From contig NZ_JNXG01000008.1 in the NCBI RefSeq assembly GCF_000717025.1, positions 195,002 to 259,001 on the forward strand: a stretch of DNA of 64,000 nt. Direction: 5' to 3'. Origin of the DNA: Streptomyces atroolivaceus. Lineage in GTDB: Bacteria; Actinomycetota; Actinomycetes; Streptomycetales; Streptomycetaceae. Shown in pieces: positions 1-8,913 of this stretch. The translations under genes were made by a program, and so were the position numbers. The notes beneath the pieces were generated by a model. It made no database searches. It worked only from the letters and a program-made list of their open reading frames with translations, and had not been told where the DNA came from. The stretch's first letter is position 1. The number at the start of each line of letters is the position of its first letter.

Positions 1-721
1 AGCGGTTGTACTTGGCGTACTCCTGGGCCCAGAACAGGTCGTTGCGGTACGCCGCCATCTGCGGGGTGTCCGCGATGAACACCGCCAGGTCACGGTCGAC
101 GAGGCCCTGGTTGTGCGGAAGCCTCTGGGCCTGCCCGATGTGGAAGTCGGCGAGCTCCTTGCCGATGTTCCGGGAACCGGAGTGCAGCATCAGCCACACC
201 GAGCCGGCCTCGTCGAGGCAGAACTCGATGAAGTGGTTCCCGCTCCCGAGCGTTCCCATCTGCTTGGTGGCCCGCTCCTGACGGAACCTGACCGCCTCGG
301 CGACCCCGTCGAACCGCGACCAGAAGTCGTCCCAGCCGGCGGTCGGGAAGCCGTGGAGCTTCCCCGGGTCGACCACGTCGTCGTGCATCCCCCGGCCCAC
401 CGGAATCGCCTGCTCGATCTTCGACCGGAGCCGCGAGAGATCTCCCGGCAGGTCGTTGGCCGTCAGCGACGTCTTCACTGCCGACATCCCGCAGCCGATG
501 TCCACGCCCACCGCGGCCGGGCAGACCGCGCCGTGCATCGCGATCACCGAACCGACGGTCGCGCCCTTGCCGAAGTGGACGTCCGGCATGACCGCGAGGC
601 CCTTGATCCAGGGCAGCGTGGAGACGTTGCGCAGCTGCTGCATCGCGCCGTCCTCGACCGACGCCGGATCCGCCCACATACGGATGGGAACCTGTGCCCC
701 CGGCACCTCTACATAAGACAT
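1..721 (-). CDS. rtcB: RtcB-family RNA ligase (partial, C-terminus outside window)
   Basis: The reverse strand is open from an ATG at 721 to the window edge, giving about 240 residues that begin MSYVEVPGAQVPIRMWAD. It carries RtcB signatures: MPDVHFGKGATVGSV, the metal-site stretch GVDIGCGMSAVKT, and LGSGNHFIEF followed by a histidine-rich LMLHSGSRNIGK segment. RtcB joins RNA 2',3'-cyclic phosphate or 3'-phosphate ends to 5'-OH ends using GTP and Mn2+. In bacteria it is linked to RNA repair. The conserved N-terminal two thirds is present and the rest lies upstream of base 1. It is transcribed away from the DUF3558 lipoprotein gene, so 722-883 is a divergent promoter region. That region holds a small palindrome, ACACA-T-TGTGT, at 818-828. 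Confidence 0.93.
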   Translation of the reverse strand, partial: MSYVEVPGAQVPIRMWADPASVEDGAMQQLRNVSTLPWIKGLAVMPDVHFGKGATVGSVIAMHGAVCPAAVGVDIGCGMSAVKTSLTANDLPGDLSRLRSKIEQAIPVGRGMHDDVVDPGKLHGFPTAGWDDFWSRFDGVAEAVRFRQERATKQMGTLGSGNHFIEFCLDEAGSVWLMLHSGSRNIGKELADFHIGQAQRLPHNQGLVDRDLAVFIADTPQMAAYRNDLFWAQEYAKYNR

Positions 722-883
722 AACCCCTCGATTCCCCCGAAAAGACTGAAAGCGCAAAACCGGTGCCGAGGTCGGCATAAAGGTCGGCCGACCGGCATTC
801 ACAGCGGCGCGTGCGATACACATTGTGTCCATCGGCCGCCATCGAGCGGCAACCCGTTTTCGTACCGAAGGGAGCCTGGGACC

Positions 884-1711
884 GTGCGACACATGGCGTA
901 CGTACCCGGCGTCGCGCTCCTCCTCGCGCTCGTCGCCGGCTGCAGCGCCGGCTCCGGCGCCGACGACCCCGACGCCGACAGCAAGCCCGGCAGCCCGACG
1001 GTCACCGCCGCGCCCCCGGGGAAGTACCGGACGCTGCCCGAATCCTGCCGCGCCGTGCCGGTCGCCATGCTCAAGGACCTGCTGCCGGGCGCCACCGGAC
1101 TGTCCGAGGAGCAGCAGGAGAAGGTGTACGGGGGCACGGCCACCGTCACCTACGACACCGACCGCAAGGTCGGCTGCCGCTGGAAGTCGGACGCCCCGGA
1201 CGCCTCCAGGAACCTGTCCATCGACTTCGAGCGCGTCGTGTCGTACGACCCCTCGGTGAGCGACGACGACCGCGCACGGGAGGTGTACGCCACGAAGGAG
1301 GAGGCCGCTTCTCTCCCCACGTCGGCCGGGGTCACCCCCAGCGAGAAGCCCAGCGGCTCCGCCTCAGCGCCGGCCGCCGGCACGCCTTCCGCCTCCCCGA
1401 GCGGCGCCTCCTCCGCCTCGCCCTCCGCCGACCCGTCCGGCAGCACCGCCGGCGTCGACCCCGACGAGGATCTCCGGCCGCGGCTGCTCGACGAGCTCGG
1501 GGATGCCGCGTTCCTGGACGACGAGCTCACCCGGGCAGGTTCCACCGCACAGCACCGCACCGTGAGCGTGGTGTTCCGCACATCGAACGTCATCGTGACC
1601 GTCCAGTACACCGAGCAGCCGGCCCGGGTCACCGCGGTCCCCGACAGCAGGGAACTGCAGGAGAAGGCCCAGGCCCTGGCGCGGAAGCTGGCCGAGACGC
1701 TCATCGACTGA
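884..1711 (+). CDS. DUF3558 lipoprotein, copy 1
   Basis: A 275-residue secreted lipoprotein. The GTG at 884 is preferred because GAAGGGAG lies 9 nt upstream; the ATG at 893 lacks this spacing. A hydrophobic signal peptide ends in the lipobox LALVAGC, followed by a Ser/Gly/Asp linker. The mature part has the two cysteines typical of DUF3558 (ESCRAV near residue 55 and GCRWKS near 100). A long Ser/Ala/Pro insert separates the two halves of the domain. DUF3558 proteins are actinobacterial cell-surface lipoproteins of unknown function. The neighbour at 1953 is a paralog, so the pair looks like a tandem duplication. Confidence 0.85.
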   Translation: MRHMAYVPGVALLLALVAGCSAGSGADDPDADSKPGSPTVTAAPPGKYRTLPESCRAVPVAMLKDLLPGATGLSEEQQEKVYGGTATVTYDTDRKVGCRWKSDAPDASRNLSIDFERVVSYDPSVSDDDRAREVYATKEEAASLPTSAGVTPSEKPSGSASAPAAGTPSASPSGASSASPSADPSGSTAGVDPDEDLRPRLLDELGDAAFLDDELTRAGSTAQHRTVSVVFRTSNVIVTVQYTEQPARVTAVPDSRELQEKAQALARKLAETLID

Positions 1712-1793
1712 CCGGGCCCCACGACCGCCCCGGCCGGGGCCTCCTGCGCACCCCGGGGTCTTCGGCCGGAGGCGGCATCCGGTCCCGGTCCGT

Positions 1794-1902
1794 CGTACCG
1801 TGGCCCCCGACCGACGTACCGAGCGGCGTGCCCGAAGGTGTACGACCGCGACGTACGGCCCGACGTACCGTCCGAAACCGCGAACGCCCGACCGGCGTAC
1901 CG
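1794..1902. repeat. Short CGTACCG repeats between the lipoprotein genes
   Basis: CGTACCG occurs at 1794, 1815, 1864 and 1896, with a variant CGTACGG at 1852, usually followed by TCCG or preceded by GA/GG. No gene is seen in 1712-1952. The spacing is irregular (21, 37, 12 and 32 nt), so this is not a clean tandem array. It may be a regulator-binding cluster or simple low-complexity drift. Confidence 0.45.
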
Positions 1903-1952
1903 TCCGACCGCCCGCACGACCGAGACCGCCGTGCCGTCCGAGTGAAGGAACC

Positions 1953-2783
1953 ATGCACCGATCAGCCCCGCGACTGTCCCGCATACTCGCCTGCGCCGCC
2001 GTTCCGGTGATGCTCGTCGTCGCCGGCTGCTCGTCGGACTCCGGCGACGCGAAGGAGTCGGGCTCCTCGGCCTCTCCGAGCGCGAAGAAGGCCGAGCCGA
2101 CCGTCGAGCCCGCCAAGTTCGACGCGCTGCCCGACGCCTGCACGTCGATCGGCAAGAAGACGATCGAGGACCTGGTCCCGAAGACCAAGAACAAGGGCGG
2201 CACCCCCGGCAAGTCCAGCGACACCTCGGTCCGCGGCGGCTGCTCCTGGAACGGCCTGGACGACAACGGCGTGAAGGGCTCCCAGTACCGCTGGCTCGAC
2301 GTCGGATTCACCCGCTTCGACTCCGACCAGTCCCTGGGCAGCGGTGCGAAGCGCGCGACGGACGAGTACACGAAGCAGGTCGCCAAGACCCAGGCGACCG
2401 AAGGGGCCAAGAAGGTGTCGGCCAAGCCCGCCGCCGGTCTCGGTGAGCAGGCCACCTCGGTCACGTACGGCCTCACCAAGTCGAGCGAGGACTTCGAGTA
2501 CGCGACGCTCGTGGCCCGCACGGGGAACGTCGTCGTGAGCGTCACCTACAACGGCGCGGGGTTCGCGGGCGCCAAGTCCCCCTCGTCCGCCGACATCCTG
2601 AAGGACGCCCTGAAGGCCGCCGAGGAGGCCGTCGCGGCGGTCGGCGCCGACGACGGTGCGAAGACCTCCCCCTCGGCAAAGACGTCGGCCTCCCCGTCCG
2701 CCGAGCCGACCGCGAAGGCGTCGGACAAGGCGACCGCGAAGGCGACGGGCAAGTCGTCCGCGAAGGCCGTCAGCAAGTCGTGA
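1953..2783 (+). CDS. DUF3558 lipoprotein, copy 2
   Basis: A 276-residue lipoprotein, paralogous to the one at 884. The ATG at 1953 follows GAAGGAA at a good distance. The signal peptide ends in the lipobox MLVVAGC, followed by a Ser/Lys-rich linker. The DUF3558 cysteines sit in PDACTSIG and GGCSWNGL. The C-terminal about 60 residues are a repetitive Ala/Lys/Ser/Thr tail, which probably spans or contacts the cell wall. Its function is unknown. A strong hairpin follows it, so the two lipoproteins can share one transcript ending there. Confidence 0.85.
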   Translation: MHRSAPRLSRILACAAVPVMLVVAGCSSDSGDAKESGSSASPSAKKAEPTVEPAKFDALPDACTSIGKKTIEDLVPKTKNKGGTPGKSSDTSVRGGCSWNGLDDNGVKGSQYRWLDVGFTRFDSDQSLGSGAKRATDEYTKQVAKTQATEGAKKVSAKPAAGLGEQATSVTYGLTKSSEDFEYATLVARTGNVVVSVTYNGAGFAGAKSPSSADILKDALKAAEEAVAAVGADDGAKTSPSAKTSASPSAEPTAKASDKATAKATGKSSAKAVSKS

Positions 2784-2830
2784 CCAGCGCCCGGCAGGGG
2801 CCCGGATCGCCCTGCCCGGAGGCGCCTTGA

Positions 2831-2864
2831 CGAAGCCCGGTGCTCCCGCGAGTACCGGGCTTCG
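2831..2864 (+). terminator. Hairpin after second DUF3558 gene
   Basis: An 11-bp perfect stem (CGAAGCCCGGT with ACCGGGCTTCG) around a 12-nt loop, 47 nt after the stop codon. There is no T-run, as is usual for Streptomyces terminators. Confidence 0.6.
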
Positions 2865-2964
2865 GCCCATCCCCACGCAACACTCCCGCCTGGCATGTGC
2901 CAGGCTGTGCCCGCGCCGGATGCCGAAGTGAGGCCGGTTCATCGAAGTCGGGAGGGGATCGCGG

Positions 2965-4377
2965 GTGGCCGCAATGCAGCTGACACGCACGCACCGCGTA
3001 CTCATCGGGGTCGTCGTCGCCGGCGCCGTGCTCATCGCCGCGATCGGGTTCGCCGGCTCCTACGCCGCCGTGCGCGAACTCGCGGAGGAGAAGGGCTTCG
3101 GCGAGTTCTCGGTCGTCTTCCCGATCGGTATCGACGCGGGCATCTGCGTCCTGCTGGCGCTGGACCTGCTGCTGACGTGGATGCGGATACCCTTCCCGCT
3201 GCTGCGTCAGACCGCCTGGCTGCTGACCGCGGCGACGATCGCCTTCAACGGCGCCGCCGCCTGGCCCGACCCGCTCGGCACGGGCATGCACGCCGTGATC
3301 CCCATCCTGTTCGTCGTCGCCGTCGAGGCCGCACGGCACGCGGTGGGCCGGATCGCGGACATCACGGCCGACAAGCACATGGAGGGCGTCCGCCTCACCC
3401 GCTGGCTGCTCTCCCCCGTCCCCACCTTCAAGCTGTGGCGCCGGATGAAGCTGTGGGAGCTGCGCAGTTACGAGCAGGTCATCAAGCTCGAACAGGACCG
3501 GCTGATCTACCAGGCCCGCCTCCAGGCCCGCTTCGGCCGCAACTGGCGCCGCAAGGCACCCGTCGAGTCGATGATGCCGCTGCGCCTGGCGAAGTACGGC
3601 GTCCCGCTCGCCGAGACCGCCCCGGCAGGCCTCGCCGCCGCGGGCATCGAGCCGGCTCTGCTCCCGCCGGCGCCGGCGCCGGCAGCGGTCGAGGCCGAGC
3701 AGCAGCACCCCCAACTCCCGTACGTCCCGCAGCCGCAGGAGCAGCAGCACAGCCCTCGGCAGGACCAGCACAGCCGGCCGGACGGGTACGACCGCTACGA
3801 CCGGCACGACCGGTACGACGAGCAGAAACGCTTCGTCCAGCAGGACGAGTTCGCGCGGCAGGAAGACCTCCAGGAGGCCCCTGGATCGCACGAGAGCCCG
3901 TGGTTCGCTGCCCCCAAGGTGCCGGACGAGGCGTACGAGGGCGCGTACGACCCCGGGTACGACGAGGGCTCCGATCCCGGCCCGGTGATGATTCCCTCGG
4001 GCCCCGGCCGCACCCGCCCGCTCGGCGACGTGGGCACCGTGCCGCACCCGCGCCACGAAGAGACCCCCGAGGGCCGGCCCCAGGCTGCCCCTCAGCCCCA
4101 GCCCGCCGAGACGGCCCAGGTCCTCGACCCCGAGGACGCTCCGCAGCTGGAGGAGTGGTCCCAGGAGGACGCCGAGTTCGCCGACATGGCCTTCGAGGTG
4201 TACAGCGCGTACACGGACCAGGAGGGCCAGTTCCCGACCGCGGAGATCCTGGACATACACCTCTCCGACACGCGCAACGTCAGCCACCCCCGCTCGCGGG
4301 AGCTGCTCCTGCGCCTGATGCCGGACTTCAGGCAGGCGTACGTGCCGGCGCAGTCGACGGCCGACCAGAGCGCCTGA
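2965..4377 (+). CDS. DUF2637 membrane protein (Spd-like)
   Basis: A 470-residue protein. The GTG at 2965 lies 7 nt after GGGAGGGG; the in-frame ATG at 2974 is too far. The first about 125 residues hold four hydrophobic segments (about 10-30, 45-65, 75-95 and 105-122) and match the DUF2637 family, which includes plasmid spread (Spd) proteins and chromosomal relatives. The rest is a cytoplasmic tail rich in Gln, Pro, Tyr and Asp. It has a DGYDRYDRHDRYDEQ low-complexity patch and a conserved-looking C-terminal block of about 80 residues. Its role is unknown. It stands alone before a bidirectional terminator. Confidence 0.8.
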   Translation: MAAMQLTRTHRVLIGVVVAGAVLIAAIGFAGSYAAVRELAEEKGFGEFSVVFPIGIDAGICVLLALDLLLTWMRIPFPLLRQTAWLLTAATIAFNGAAAWPDPLGTGMHAVIPILFVVAVEAARHAVGRIADITADKHMEGVRLTRWLLSPVPTFKLWRRMKLWELRSYEQVIKLEQDRLIYQARLQARFGRNWRRKAPVESMMPLRLAKYGVPLAETAPAGLAAAGIEPALLPPAPAPAAVEAEQQHPQLPYVPQPQEQQHSPRQDQHSRPDGYDRYDRHDRYDEQKRFVQQDEFARQEDLQEAPGSHESPWFAAPKVPDEAYEGAYDPGYDEGSDPGPVMIPSGPGRTRPLGDVGTVPHPRHEETPEGRPQAAPQPQPAETAQVLDPEDAPQLEEWSQEDAEFADMAFEVYSAYTDQEGQFPTAEILDIHLSDTRNVSHPRSRELLLRLMPDFRQAYVPAQSTADQSA

Positions 4378-4416
4378 GGCCTGCCGGCTCGGCCTCCCGC
4401 CGCGGAGAGGCCGCAG

Positions 4417-4458
4417 AAAGGGGCCGCCGCCCGGGATGTCCCGGGCGGCGGCCCCTTT
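4417..4458. terminator. Bidirectional terminator, DUF2637 gene / lysS
   Basis: A perfect 20-bp stem (AAAGGGGCCGCCGCCCGGGA and its complement) around a TG loop, with A/T pairs at the base. It lies between two convergent genes and can serve both. Confidence 0.9.
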
Positions 4459-4473
4459 CCCTCGCCTACGGCG

Positions 4474-6234
4474 TCACGCGCCGAGCAGCGTCCGCACCCG
4501 GTCCGCCCCGACGGCGAGGAGGAGCGTGGGCAGGCGCGGACCGGTGTCCCGGCCGACGAGCAGCCGGTACAGCAGTGCGAAGAAGGAGCGCTGGGCCACC
4601 TTCAGCTCGGGCGTCGGCTTGGCGTCGGGTGCCAGGCCCTCCAGCACCTTCGGCACCCCGTAGACCAGCGTGGTCAGGCCGTCCAGCGACCAGTGCGAGT
4701 CGAGCCCTTCCAGCAGCAGCCGCAGCGACTCACGGCCCTGCTCGTCCAGGGAGCCGAGCAGTTCCTTGTCGGGCTCGTCACGGACGATGGTGCGGGCCTC
4801 GGCCGGCACCTGGGTGGTGATCCAGTTCTCCGCGCGGTCGAGCCGGGGCCGTGCCTCGTCGAGCGAGGTCAGCGGGTTCTCCGGGTCGAGCTCGCTGAGG
4901 ATGCGCAGCGTCTGGTCCTCCGCACCGGCGGTGATGTCGGCGACCGAGGCGAGCGTGCGGTACGGGAGCGGGCGGGGGGTGCTGGGCAGCTCCCCCGCGG
5001 CCGTACCGATGGCCCGTGCGTAGGCGGCGGCGTCGGCGGGCAGCACCGTGCCGTCGGCCACCTTGCGGGCCAGCGAGTCCCACTCGTCGTACAGACGCTG
5101 GATCTCCTGGTCGAAGGCGATCTTGAAGGACTGGTTCGGCCTGCGGCGCGCGTACAGCCAGCGCAGCAGCGGAGCCTCCATGATCTTCAGCGCGTCGGCC
5201 GGGGTCGGCACGCCGCCCTTGCTGGAGGACATCTTCGCCATGCCGGAGATCCCGACGAACGCGTACATCGGCCCGATCGGCTGGACGCCGTCGAAGACCT
5301 CGCGCACGATCTGGCCGCCGACGACGAAGGAGGAGCCCGGCGAGGAGTGGTCCACGCCGCTGGGCTCGAAGATCACACCCTCGTAGGCCCAGCGCATCGG
5401 CCAGTCGACCTTCCAGACCAGCTTGCCGCGGTTGAACTCGTTGAGCCGGACCGTCTCGGCGAAGCCGCAGGCCGAGCAGGTGTAGTTCAGCTCGGTCGTG
5501 TCGTCGTCGTAGGAGGTGACGACCGTGAGGTCCTTCTCGCAGTTGCCGCAGTAGGGCTTGTACGGGAAGTAGCCGGCGGAGCCGGAGCTGCCGTCGTCCT
5601 CGTCCGCCGCGCCGGAGCCCTCGGCGGCCTCCAGCTCGGCCTCGTCGACCTTCTTCTGCTGCGGCTTCTTGCCGCCCTTGGCGCCGGCCGCGCCGTCCTT
5701 CTTGGTGCGGTAGCGGTCCAGGACGGCGTCGATGTCCGCCCGGTGCCTCATCGCGTGCAGGACCTGCTCGCGGTAGGTGCCCGCCAGGTACTGCTCGGTC
5801 TGGCTGATGCCGTCGTACTCGACGCCGAGCTCGTCCAGCGCCCCGGTCATCGCGGCCTTGAAGTGCTCGGCCCAGTTCGGGTACGCCGACCCGGCCGGGG
5901 CGGGCACGGACGTCAGCGGCTTGCCGATGTGCGCCTGCCAGGTGTCGTCGACACCCTCGACTCCGTTCGGCACCTTGCGGTAGCGGTCGTAGTCGTCCCA
6001 GGAGATCAGGTGCCGCACGGTGTACCCGCGGCGGCGGATCTCGTCGGCGACCAGGTGCGGGGTCATGACCTCGCGGAGGTTGCCCAGGTGGATCGGGCCC
6101 GACGGGGAGAGGCCGGAGGCGACGACGACCGGTTTGCCAGGCGCACGTCGCTCCGATTCGGCGATGACATCGTCCGCGAAGCGGGAGACCCAGTCGGTCT
6201 CGGTGCTGCTCTGACTCGAAGCCACGGTCGGCAC
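4474..6234 (-). CDS. lysS: Lysyl-tRNA synthetase, class I
   Basis: A 586-residue enzyme that charges tRNA-Lys. It belongs to class I, the archaeal-type LysRS, not the class II form of most bacteria. The HIGH motif appears as HLGN at residues 49-52 in SGPIHLGNLRE, and the KMSKS loop as KMSSS at 334-338. A Cys4 zinc-ribbon-like pair lies at CGNC (229-232) and CSAC (253-256). A Lys/Glu/Ser-rich insert at about 177-218 is poorly conserved in character. It is divergent from argS over a 146-nt promoter region. The lysS-argS pairing is conserved in Streptomyces as I remember it. Confidence 0.96.
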   Translation of the reverse strand: MPTVASSQSSTETDWVSRFADDVIAESERRAPGKPVVVASGLSPSGPIHLGNLREVMTPHLVADEIRRRGYTVRHLISWDDYDRYRKVPNGVEGVDDTWQAHIGKPLTSVPAPAGSAYPNWAEHFKAAMTGALDELGVEYDGISQTEQYLAGTYREQVLHAMRHRADIDAVLDRYRTKKDGAAGAKGGKKPQQKKVDEAELEAAEGSGAADEDDGSSGSAGYFPYKPYCGNCEKDLTVVTSYDDDTTELNYTCSACGFAETVRLNEFNRGKLVWKVDWPMRWAYEGVIFEPSGVDHSSPGSSFVVGGQIVREVFDGVQPIGPMYAFVGISGMAKMSSSKGGVPTPADALKIMEAPLLRWLYARRRPNQSFKIAFDQEIQRLYDEWDSLARKVADGTVLPADAAAYARAIGTAAGELPSTPRPLPYRTLASVADITAGAEDQTLRILSELDPENPLTSLDEARPRLDRAENWITTQVPAEARTIVRDEPDKELLGSLDEQGRESLRLLLEGLDSHWSLDGLTTLVYGVPKVLEGLAPDAKPTPELKVAQRSFFALLYRLLVGRDTGPRLPTLLLAVGADRVRTLLGA

Positions 6235-6380
6235 GTCCTTCTCTCGTGTAGGACTCGTAGGGGCGTCCCCCAGCAGGGGAACCCCATTCTCCCAGGTACC
6301 ACCCGCAGCGCGAAAACGGCTTTACGCCCCGTGGGATACTGGGGTGATCCCTTGTCCTCTACCGAAACGGCAGCCGTCTC

Positions 6381-8150
6381 ATGGCTTCGGTCCCCTCCCT
6401 CGCTTCCACGCTCCAGCAGCAGCTGGCGGACGCCCTGACGGCAGCACTGCCGGAAGCCGGCACCGCGGACCCGCTGCTGCGCCGAAGCGACCGGGCCGAC
6501 TTCCAGGCCAACGGGATCCTCGCGCTCGCCAAGAAGCTCAAGGGCAACCCGCGCGAGCTGGCCTCCAAGGTCACGGCGGCCCTCCCGGCCGGTGACCTGA
6601 TCAAGGACATCGAGGTGTCCGGCCCCGGCTTCCTGAACGTCACGCTGACCGACGGGGCGATCATCCGCACGCTCGCCGCGCGCGCCGCCGACGGCGACCG
6701 GCTCGGCGTCCCGCCGAAGGCCGCCCCCGGCACGACCGTGATCGACTACGCCCAGCCGAACGTGGCCAAGGAGATGCACGTCGGCCACCTGCGGTCGGCG
6801 GTCATCGGTGACGCGATGGTCCAGATCCTCGAATTCACCGGTGAGAACGTCGTCCGGCGCCATCACATCGGCGACTGGGGCACCCAGTTCGGCATGCTCA
6901 TCCAGTACCTCTTCGAGCACCCGGACGAGCTGAAGCACGAAGACGACAAGGCCGACGGCGAGGCGGCGATGTCGTCGCTGAACCGCGTCTACAAGGCGTC
7001 GAGGGTCCTGTTCGACTCCGACGAGGAGTTCAAGGCGCGCTCACGCGACCGGGTGGTGGCCCTCCAGGCCGGAGACCCGGAGACGCTGGCGCACTGGCAG
7101 CGCTTCGTCGACGAGTCGAAGATCTACTTCTACTCGGTCTTCAACAAGCTCGACATGGAGATCGACGACCCCGACATCGTCGGCGAGTCCGGCTACAACG
7201 ACATGCTCGAGGAGACCTGCCGGATCCTGGAGGAGACGGGCGTCGCCGTCCGCTCCGAGGGCGCGCTGTGCGTGTTCTTCGACGACGTGAAGGGCCCGGA
7301 CGGCAACCCGGTCCCGCTGATCGTCAAGAAGACCAACGGCGGCTACGGCTACGCGGCCACCGACCTCTCCGCGATCCGCGACCGGGTGCAGAACCTCAAG
7401 GCCGACACCCTCGTCTACGTCGTGGACGCCCGGCAGTCCCTGCACTTCAAGATGGTCTTCGAGACGGCCCGCCGCGCCGGCTGGCTGAACGAGGACGTCA
7501 AGGCGCACCAGCTGGCCTTCGGCACGGTCCTCGGCAAGGACGGCAAGCCGTTCAAGACCCGTGAGGGCACCACCGTCCGGCTGGAGGACCTCCTCGACGA
7601 GGCGGTCGACCGGGCGACCACCGTGGTCCGGGAGAAGGCCGGGAAGGTGGGCCTGTCCGAGGACGAGATCATCGAGAACGGCCGGTACGTCGGCGTCGGC
7701 GCCGTGAAGTACGCGGACCTGTCGACCTCCGCCGTGCGGGACTACAAGTTCGACCTGGACCAGATGGTGTCGCTGAACGGCGACACCTCGGTCTACCTCC
7801 AGTACGCCTACGCCCGGATCCGGTCCATCCTGCGCAAGGCGGGCGACGCGAAGCCCGCCGCGCACCCGGAGCTGGAGCTGGCCCCGGCCGAGCGCGCGCT
7901 GGGCCTGCACCTGGACCAGTTCGGCGCGGTCCTGGACGAGGTGGCCGAGGGGTACGAGCCGCACAAGCTGGCCGCCTACCTCTACCAGCTCGCCTCGCAC
8001 CTCACCACGTTCTACGACCAGTGCCAGGTGCTGAGCGACGAGAACCCGGCGGAGGTCGTCGAGAACCGGCTGTTCCTCGTCGAGCTCACCGCCCGCACCC
8101 TGCACCAGGGCATGAAGCTGCTCGGCATCAGGACGCCCGAGCGCCTCTGA
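6381..8150 (+). CDS. argS: Arginyl-tRNA synthetase
   Basis: A 589-residue cytosolic class I synthetase that charges tRNA-Arg. It has the N-terminal Add1 domain (about 1-100) and the HIGH motif as HVGH at 133-136 in [12 protein letters not shown]. The [10 protein letters not shown] loop replaces a canonical KMSKS, as is usual in this enzyme. The C-terminus is a DALR anticodon-binding domain ending GIRTPERL. The upstream Shine-Dalgarno is weak. A degenerate copy of its last about 100 bases lies at 9932-10038. Confidence 0.96.
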   Translation: MASVPSLASTLQQQLADALTAALPEAGTADPLLRRSDRADFQANGILALAKKLKGNPRELASKVTAALPAGDLIKDIEVSGPGFLNVTLTDGAIIRTLAARAADGDRLGVPPKAAPGTTVIDYAQPNVAKEMHVGHLRSAVIGDAMVQILEFTGENVVRRHHIGDWGTQFGMLIQYLFEHPDELKHEDDKADGEAAMSSLNRVYKASRVLFDSDEEFKARSRDRVVALQAGDPETLAHWQRFVDESKIYFYSVFNKLDMEIDDPDIVGESGYNDMLEETCRILEETGVAVRSEGALCVFFDDVKGPDGNPVPLIVKKTNGGYGYAATDLSAIRDRVQNLKADTLVYVVDARQSLHFKMVFETARRAGWLNEDVKAHQLAFGTVLGKDGKPFKTREGTTVRLEDLLDEAVDRATTVVREKAGKVGLSEDEIIENGRYVGVGAVKYADLSTSAVRDYKFDLDQMVSLNGDTSVYLQYAYARIRSILRKAGDAKPAAHPELELAPAERALGLHLDQFGAVLDEVAEGYEPHKLAAYLYQLASHLTTFYDQCQVLSDENPAEVVENRLFLVELTARTLHQGMKLLGIRTPERL

Positions 8151-8194
8151 TCCGGCCTCCGGCAGCCGCCTCGGCTCCGGACCGCACCACGCAT

Positions 8195-8233
8195 GAACCG
8201 CCCGTGCGGCACACACCCCCGCACGGGCGGTTC
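8195..8233. terminator. Bidirectional terminator after argS
   Basis: A perfect 15-bp stem (GAACCGCCCGTGCGG and complement) with a 9-nt loop, located between convergent argS and the AhpD-like gene. Confidence 0.88.
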
Positions 8234-8248
8234 TTCCGTGTTCCGGGG

Positions 8249-8734
8249 TCAGTCCAGCGCGGCGGCGAACATGCCGGGCTCGTAGGAACCGCCCCGCATG
8301 TGGACGATCACGGCGAGCCGGTTGGCGGCGTTGATCACCGCGACCAGGCAGATCAGCGCGGCGAGCTGGTCGTCGTCGTAGTGCTTGCGCGCCAGTGCCC
8401 AGGTCTCGTCGGACACGCCCTCGTGGGCGTCGGCGAGCCGGGTGCCCTCCTCGGCGAGCGCCAGCGCGGCACGCTCGGCCTCGGTGAACACGGTGGACTC
8501 GCGCCAGGCGGCGACCAGGTGGAGCCGGACCGCGGTCTCACCGGCGGCCGCCGCCTCCTTGACGTGCATGTCGATGCAGTGACCGCAGCCGTTGATCTGG
8601 CTGGCGCGCAGCGACACCAGCTCCTGCGTCGACTTCGGCAGCGGGGACTGCTGGATCAGGTGGCCCACGCCCGCGAAGCGCTTGGCGAAGCGGCCGGCGA
8701 GCTCGTTCTCGAACAGGTTGAACCGTGCGTCCAT
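8249..8734 (-). CDS. AhpD-like carboxymuconolactone decarboxylase family protein
   Basis: A 161-residue protein. The ATG at 8734 has GAGG 8 nt upstream. It has the complete AhpD proton-relay signature E-x11-C-x-H-C-x3-H: the glutamate in TQELVSL, then NGCGHCIDMH. This suggests thiol peroxidase or disulfide reductase activity. Carboxymuconolactone decarboxylase-like proteins are the typical partners of ECF41 sigma factors. The gene is divergent from such a sigma gene, and its promoter carries the ECF41-type motif. The substrate is unknown. The N-terminus MDARFNLFENELAGRFAKRF is typical of this subfamily. Confidence 0.88.
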   Translation of the reverse strand: MDARFNLFENELAGRFAKRFAGVGHLIQQSPLPKSTQELVSLRASQINGCGHCIDMHVKEAAAAGETAVRLHLVAAWRESTVFTEAERAALALAEEGTRLADAHEGVSDETWALARKHYDDDQLAALICLVAVINAANRLAVIVHMRGGSYEPGMFAAALD

Positions 8735-8781
8735 GACGTCGTCCTCACTCGTGGTGTCGCTGTTGCACGTGACGAACACGA

Positions 8782-8808
8782 GATGCCGGCCGCCCGCTCC
8801 CTGTGACG
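8782..8808 (-). promoter_or_regulatory. ECF41-type promoter for the AhpD-like gene
   Basis: On the minus strand CGTCACA (8808-8802) is followed by a 16-nt spacer and CATC (8785-8782). This is close to the published ECF41 consensus TGTCACA-N16-CGTC. It lies 48 nt upstream of the start codon. Confidence 0.65.
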
Positions 8809-8842
8809 GGGCGCCCGTGTGACGTGCGCCACCGCCCTCGGG

Positions 8843-8869
8843 TGTCACGGAGTGGCGGTGGCCGGCGTC
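8843..8869 (+). promoter_or_regulatory. ECF41-type autoregulatory promoter of the sigma gene
   Basis: TGTCACG at 8843-8849, a spacer of exactly 16 nt, and CGTC at 8866-8869. The consensus recalled for ECF41 is TGTCACA-N16-CGTC, so only one base differs. It lies 45 nt upstream of the sigma start. Confidence 0.75.
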
Positions 8870-8913
8870 TTGTGCGCGTGGCACCTTCGACAGCGGACAG
8901 GCAGGAGCAGCCG

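Noticed and set aside
2895..4820. A 641-codon plus-strand frame
   Set aside because: It is an Arg/Pro-rich shadow of the DUF2637 gene and runs across a terminator.
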